In this document: in pieces, positions 62,726 through 64,000 of the stretch
Numbering within the stretch: the first letter of the stretch is position 1
Layout: every line of letters begins with the position of its first letter
Assembly: GCA_023437365.1 (NCBI GenBank)
Contig: JAEZGK010000002.1
Coordinates: 1 to 64,000, forward strand
Direction of reading: 5' to 3'
DNA from: Bacillota bacterium
GTDB lineage: Bacteria > Bacillota > Clostridia > Lachnospirales > Lachnospiraceae
Length of the DNA: 64,000 nucleotides
Made by a program: the position numbers and the translations under genes
The notes under the pieces: generated by a model
Database searches by the model: none
Told to the model about the DNA's origin: nothing
What the model saw: only the letters and a program-made list of their open reading frames with translations

Positions 62726-62908
62726 ATGGGATGTTACGGACATGGCTGCGGGCCATACAGAGATTACGACTATAATCGAAGAAGAGACCGTGATGTTAAC
62801 TGCGGGTCGCCTTTCGGTCCTCCCTGCCACAGACGCAGGTATTACCGAGATGATTTGCGAAGACATCCTTCGGGAGGAATTTTCTTTGATTTTCCAAGGT
62901 TTTATTAA
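62726..62908 (+). CDS. Small Gly/Arg/Tyr/Asp-rich protein
   Basis: A 60-residue peptide: MGCYGHGCGPYRDYDYNRRR, then DRDVNCGSPFGPPCHRRRYY and RDDLRRHPSGGIFFDFPRFY. It has no membrane segment. Four Cys and a high content of Tyr, Arg, Asp and Gly resemble small spore-coat or crust proteins, but no family was recognised. ATG at 62726 follows AAAGGAG. It stands alone on the plus strand. Confidence 0.6.
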   Translation: MGCYGHGCGPYRDYDYNRRRDRDVNCGSPFGPPCHRRRYYRDDLRRHPSGGIFFDFPRFY

Positions 62909-63022
62909 TCTTCCTCTAACCTTTGGACTATGAAATAATACTTTACTTCATTAACTTAGAGTGTTAAAATTATACTGTGTGAAAAAGAATAAAATCACAA
63001 GCAGATGAAAGGAGTCCTACCG

Positions 63023-63325
63023 ATGAGTAAAAACATCAGAACCACTGCTGTTGACCATCTTTTCGAGGCAATTTTAAGTTTAAAGGATTCGGAGGAATGT
63101 TATACATTTTTTGAAGACATATGTACTGTGAATGAGTTATTATCCTTATCTCAAAGATTTGAAGTAGCTCGTATGCTACGTTGTCATAAGACTTATTTGG
63201 AAATTGCAGAAAAGACCGGTGCTTCTACCGCAACCATCAGCCGAGTCAACCGATCTCTCAATTACGGTAATGATGGCTACGATATGGTCTTTACCAGAAT
63301 GAACGATCCCTTTTCGGATAAATAA
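63023..63325 (+). CDS. YerC/YecD-family (TrpR-like) regulator
   Basis: A 100-residue DNA-binding protein of the TrpR superfamily: AVDHLFEAILSLKDSEECYTFFEDICTVNELLSLSQRFEVARML and the HTH TYLEIAEKTGASTATISRVNRSLNYG. YerC-like proteins are widespread in Firmicutes and of largely unknown targets. ATG at 63023 is 8 bp from AAAGGAG; an in-frame ATG at 63005 lies upstream of that site. A strong terminator follows. Confidence 0.92.
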   Translation: MSKNIRTTAVDHLFEAILSLKDSEECYTFFEDICTVNELLSLSQRFEVARMLRCHKTYLEIAEKTGASTATISRVNRSLNYGNDGYDMVFTRMNDPFSDK

Positions 63326-63339
63326 TCATCAGACGAATT

Positions 63340-63378
63340 ATGAGCTCATAACCAATCGGTTGTGAGCTCATTTTATTT
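63340..63378. terminator. Bidirectional terminator
   Basis: ATGAGCTCATAACC and GGTTGTGAGCTCAT pair around a short loop and are followed by TTTTATTT. It ends the YerC-like gene and may also serve the opposing DUF1836 gene. Confidence 0.9.
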
Positions 63379-63391
63379 CAATAGTATGATA

Positions 63392-64000
63392 TTAAGCTTC
63401 GGACTTCTTATCCTCTTGCTTCTTCTTATTCTCTTTCTTATCTTCAGTCTTGCAGGCATTTACCTTATTGTGATTGCTTTCACCCATCAGGGCATCATCA
63501 ATCATTTTCTCAATCATATGCTTTCTCATATACACATCAAAACAAAGCATACTGATAAAAGAGAAGGAGGTCAGAAAATCATGGTCTTCCTTATCGGTAA
63601 CCTCGGGAAAGGATTCCTTTGCTTTCGTCATTTTACGAATCATATCCTTGGTAAGAGCATCCGTTTGTTCCTTTTCCAAGCGGAATATCTCCTCGTATAT
63701 CTCTTCCAGCTTTATCTTGGATTTATCTCCGTAATAACGTTCCGTCAAAGGATTAAAGATGCTCTGGATATCACTGATTGAGAGGATATTCTTAAAATAA
63801 TAGATAAAAATCAAAAGGAACATGTGCTCCTTGGTATATTTCTTCTTACTGGGCGGAGGTAACAGCTCATTCTTCGTGTAATTATTGATCATCGTCTTGG
63901 TCAGCAGCTTATCTTCACTGTAACGCTTCGAAGATTTCAGATGCTTATCCATAAAGGTCGTTACCTGATCCATATAAAGATCTATATTTGGTATATCGTC
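63392..64000 (-). CDS. DUF1836 domain protein (5' end outside the window)
   Basis: At least 200 residues are visible. The in-frame codons continue past the ATG at 63973 to the window edge and read DIPNIDLYMDQVTTFMDKHL, the normal DUF1836 N-terminal region. The start is therefore beyond 64000. KLLTKTMINNYTKNELLPPPSKKKYTKEHMFLLIFIYYFKNILSI is the MerR-like HTH-bearing core. The C-terminus is a Lys/Glu-rich tail. DUF1836 proteins are likely DNA-binding; the targets are unknown. Confidence 0.88.
   Translation of the reverse strand, partial: DDIPNIDLYMDQVTTFMDKHLKSSKRYSEDKLLTKTMINNYTKNELLPPPSKKKYTKEHMFLLIFIYYFKNILSISDIQSIFNPLTERYYGDKSKIKLEEIYEEIFRLEKEQTDALTKDMIRKMTKAKESFPEVTDKEDHDFLTSFSFISMLCFDVYMRKHMIEKMIDDALMGESNHNKVNACKTEDKKENKKKQEDKKSEA

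Overview
The window is a low-GC, gene-dense stretch of a bacterial chromosome. It best fits an anaerobic, spore-forming Clostridia, probably Lachnospiraceae-like. The signs are CotF-type coat proteins, a FeoAB iron system with a small Cys-rich partner, cyclic-di-GMP-I, ZTP and TPP riboswitches, a class D sortase, a GH65 phosphorylase operon, and DUF1836 and YerC/TrpR-like regulators. No rRNA, tRNA or CRISPR array was seen. Taxonomy is inferred from gene content only.

Layout. 1-4.6 kb: a degraded end of an insertion sequence, then scattered minus-strand housekeeping and accessory genes (GNAT, CPBP protease, flavin-binding protein, DUF1295/SDR pair). 4.9-8.5 kb: ferrous-iron locus with a DtxR-type regulator facing feoA, feoB, a Cys-rich membrane peptide and a Fur-family regulator. 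8.7-18.4 kb: accessory region with an azoreductase, a DUF4397 protein, a TetR/methyltransferase pair, a stand-alone AICAR transformylase under a ZTP riboswitch, a TPR-Arr (rifampin ADP-ribosyltransferase) fusion, an epoxide hydrolase, and two broken hydrolase genes. 18.7-24.3 kb: a TetR-controlled MacB/FtsX-type ABC exporter, a truncated AraC gene and a PadR regulator behind a 47-bp palindrome.

24.5-28.3 kb (plus strand): a cell-surface locus. A cyclic-di-GMP-I riboswitch precedes a thioester-domain LPXTG adhesin. A class D sortase follows. Then two nearly identical tandem cyclic-di-GMP-I aptamers precede a secreted transglutaminase-like protein. 28.4-31.6 kb: an MBOAT/DHHW/DUF4358 surface-acylation cluster. 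31.8-41.8 kb: a serine-recombinase remnant, RlmD, a homocysteine methyltransferase family protein, a coiled-coil protein, a PadR-linked ABC-2 exporter, a DinB-like protein and an AraC/GyrI-like regulator.

42-48.8 kb: an operon for uptake and phosphorolysis of an alpha-glucoside (binding protein, two permeases, GH65 phosphorylase, beta-phosphoglucomutase). It lies next to the last ~58 codons of a LacI regulator that is otherwise lost. 48.8-53.3 kb: a thiCMED operon under a TPP riboswitch. Its ThiM carries a ~65-residue pentapeptide-repeat insertion. 53.5-54.8 kb: two small coat-like proteins and a lipoprotein. 55.2-60.6 kb: a Dlt-like operon (racemase, adenylation enzyme, carrier protein, MBOAT, SGNH protein). 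The racemase suggests that a D-amino acid other than, or in addition to, D-Ala is attached to a surface polymer. 60.8-64 kb: an Ig-repeat transglutaminase-like protein, a tiny Gly/Arg/Tyr-rich protein, a YerC-like regulator and the 3' part of a DUF1836 gene.

The two most promising systems are the cyclic-di-GMP-riboswitch surface locus and the racemase-containing Dlt-like operon.
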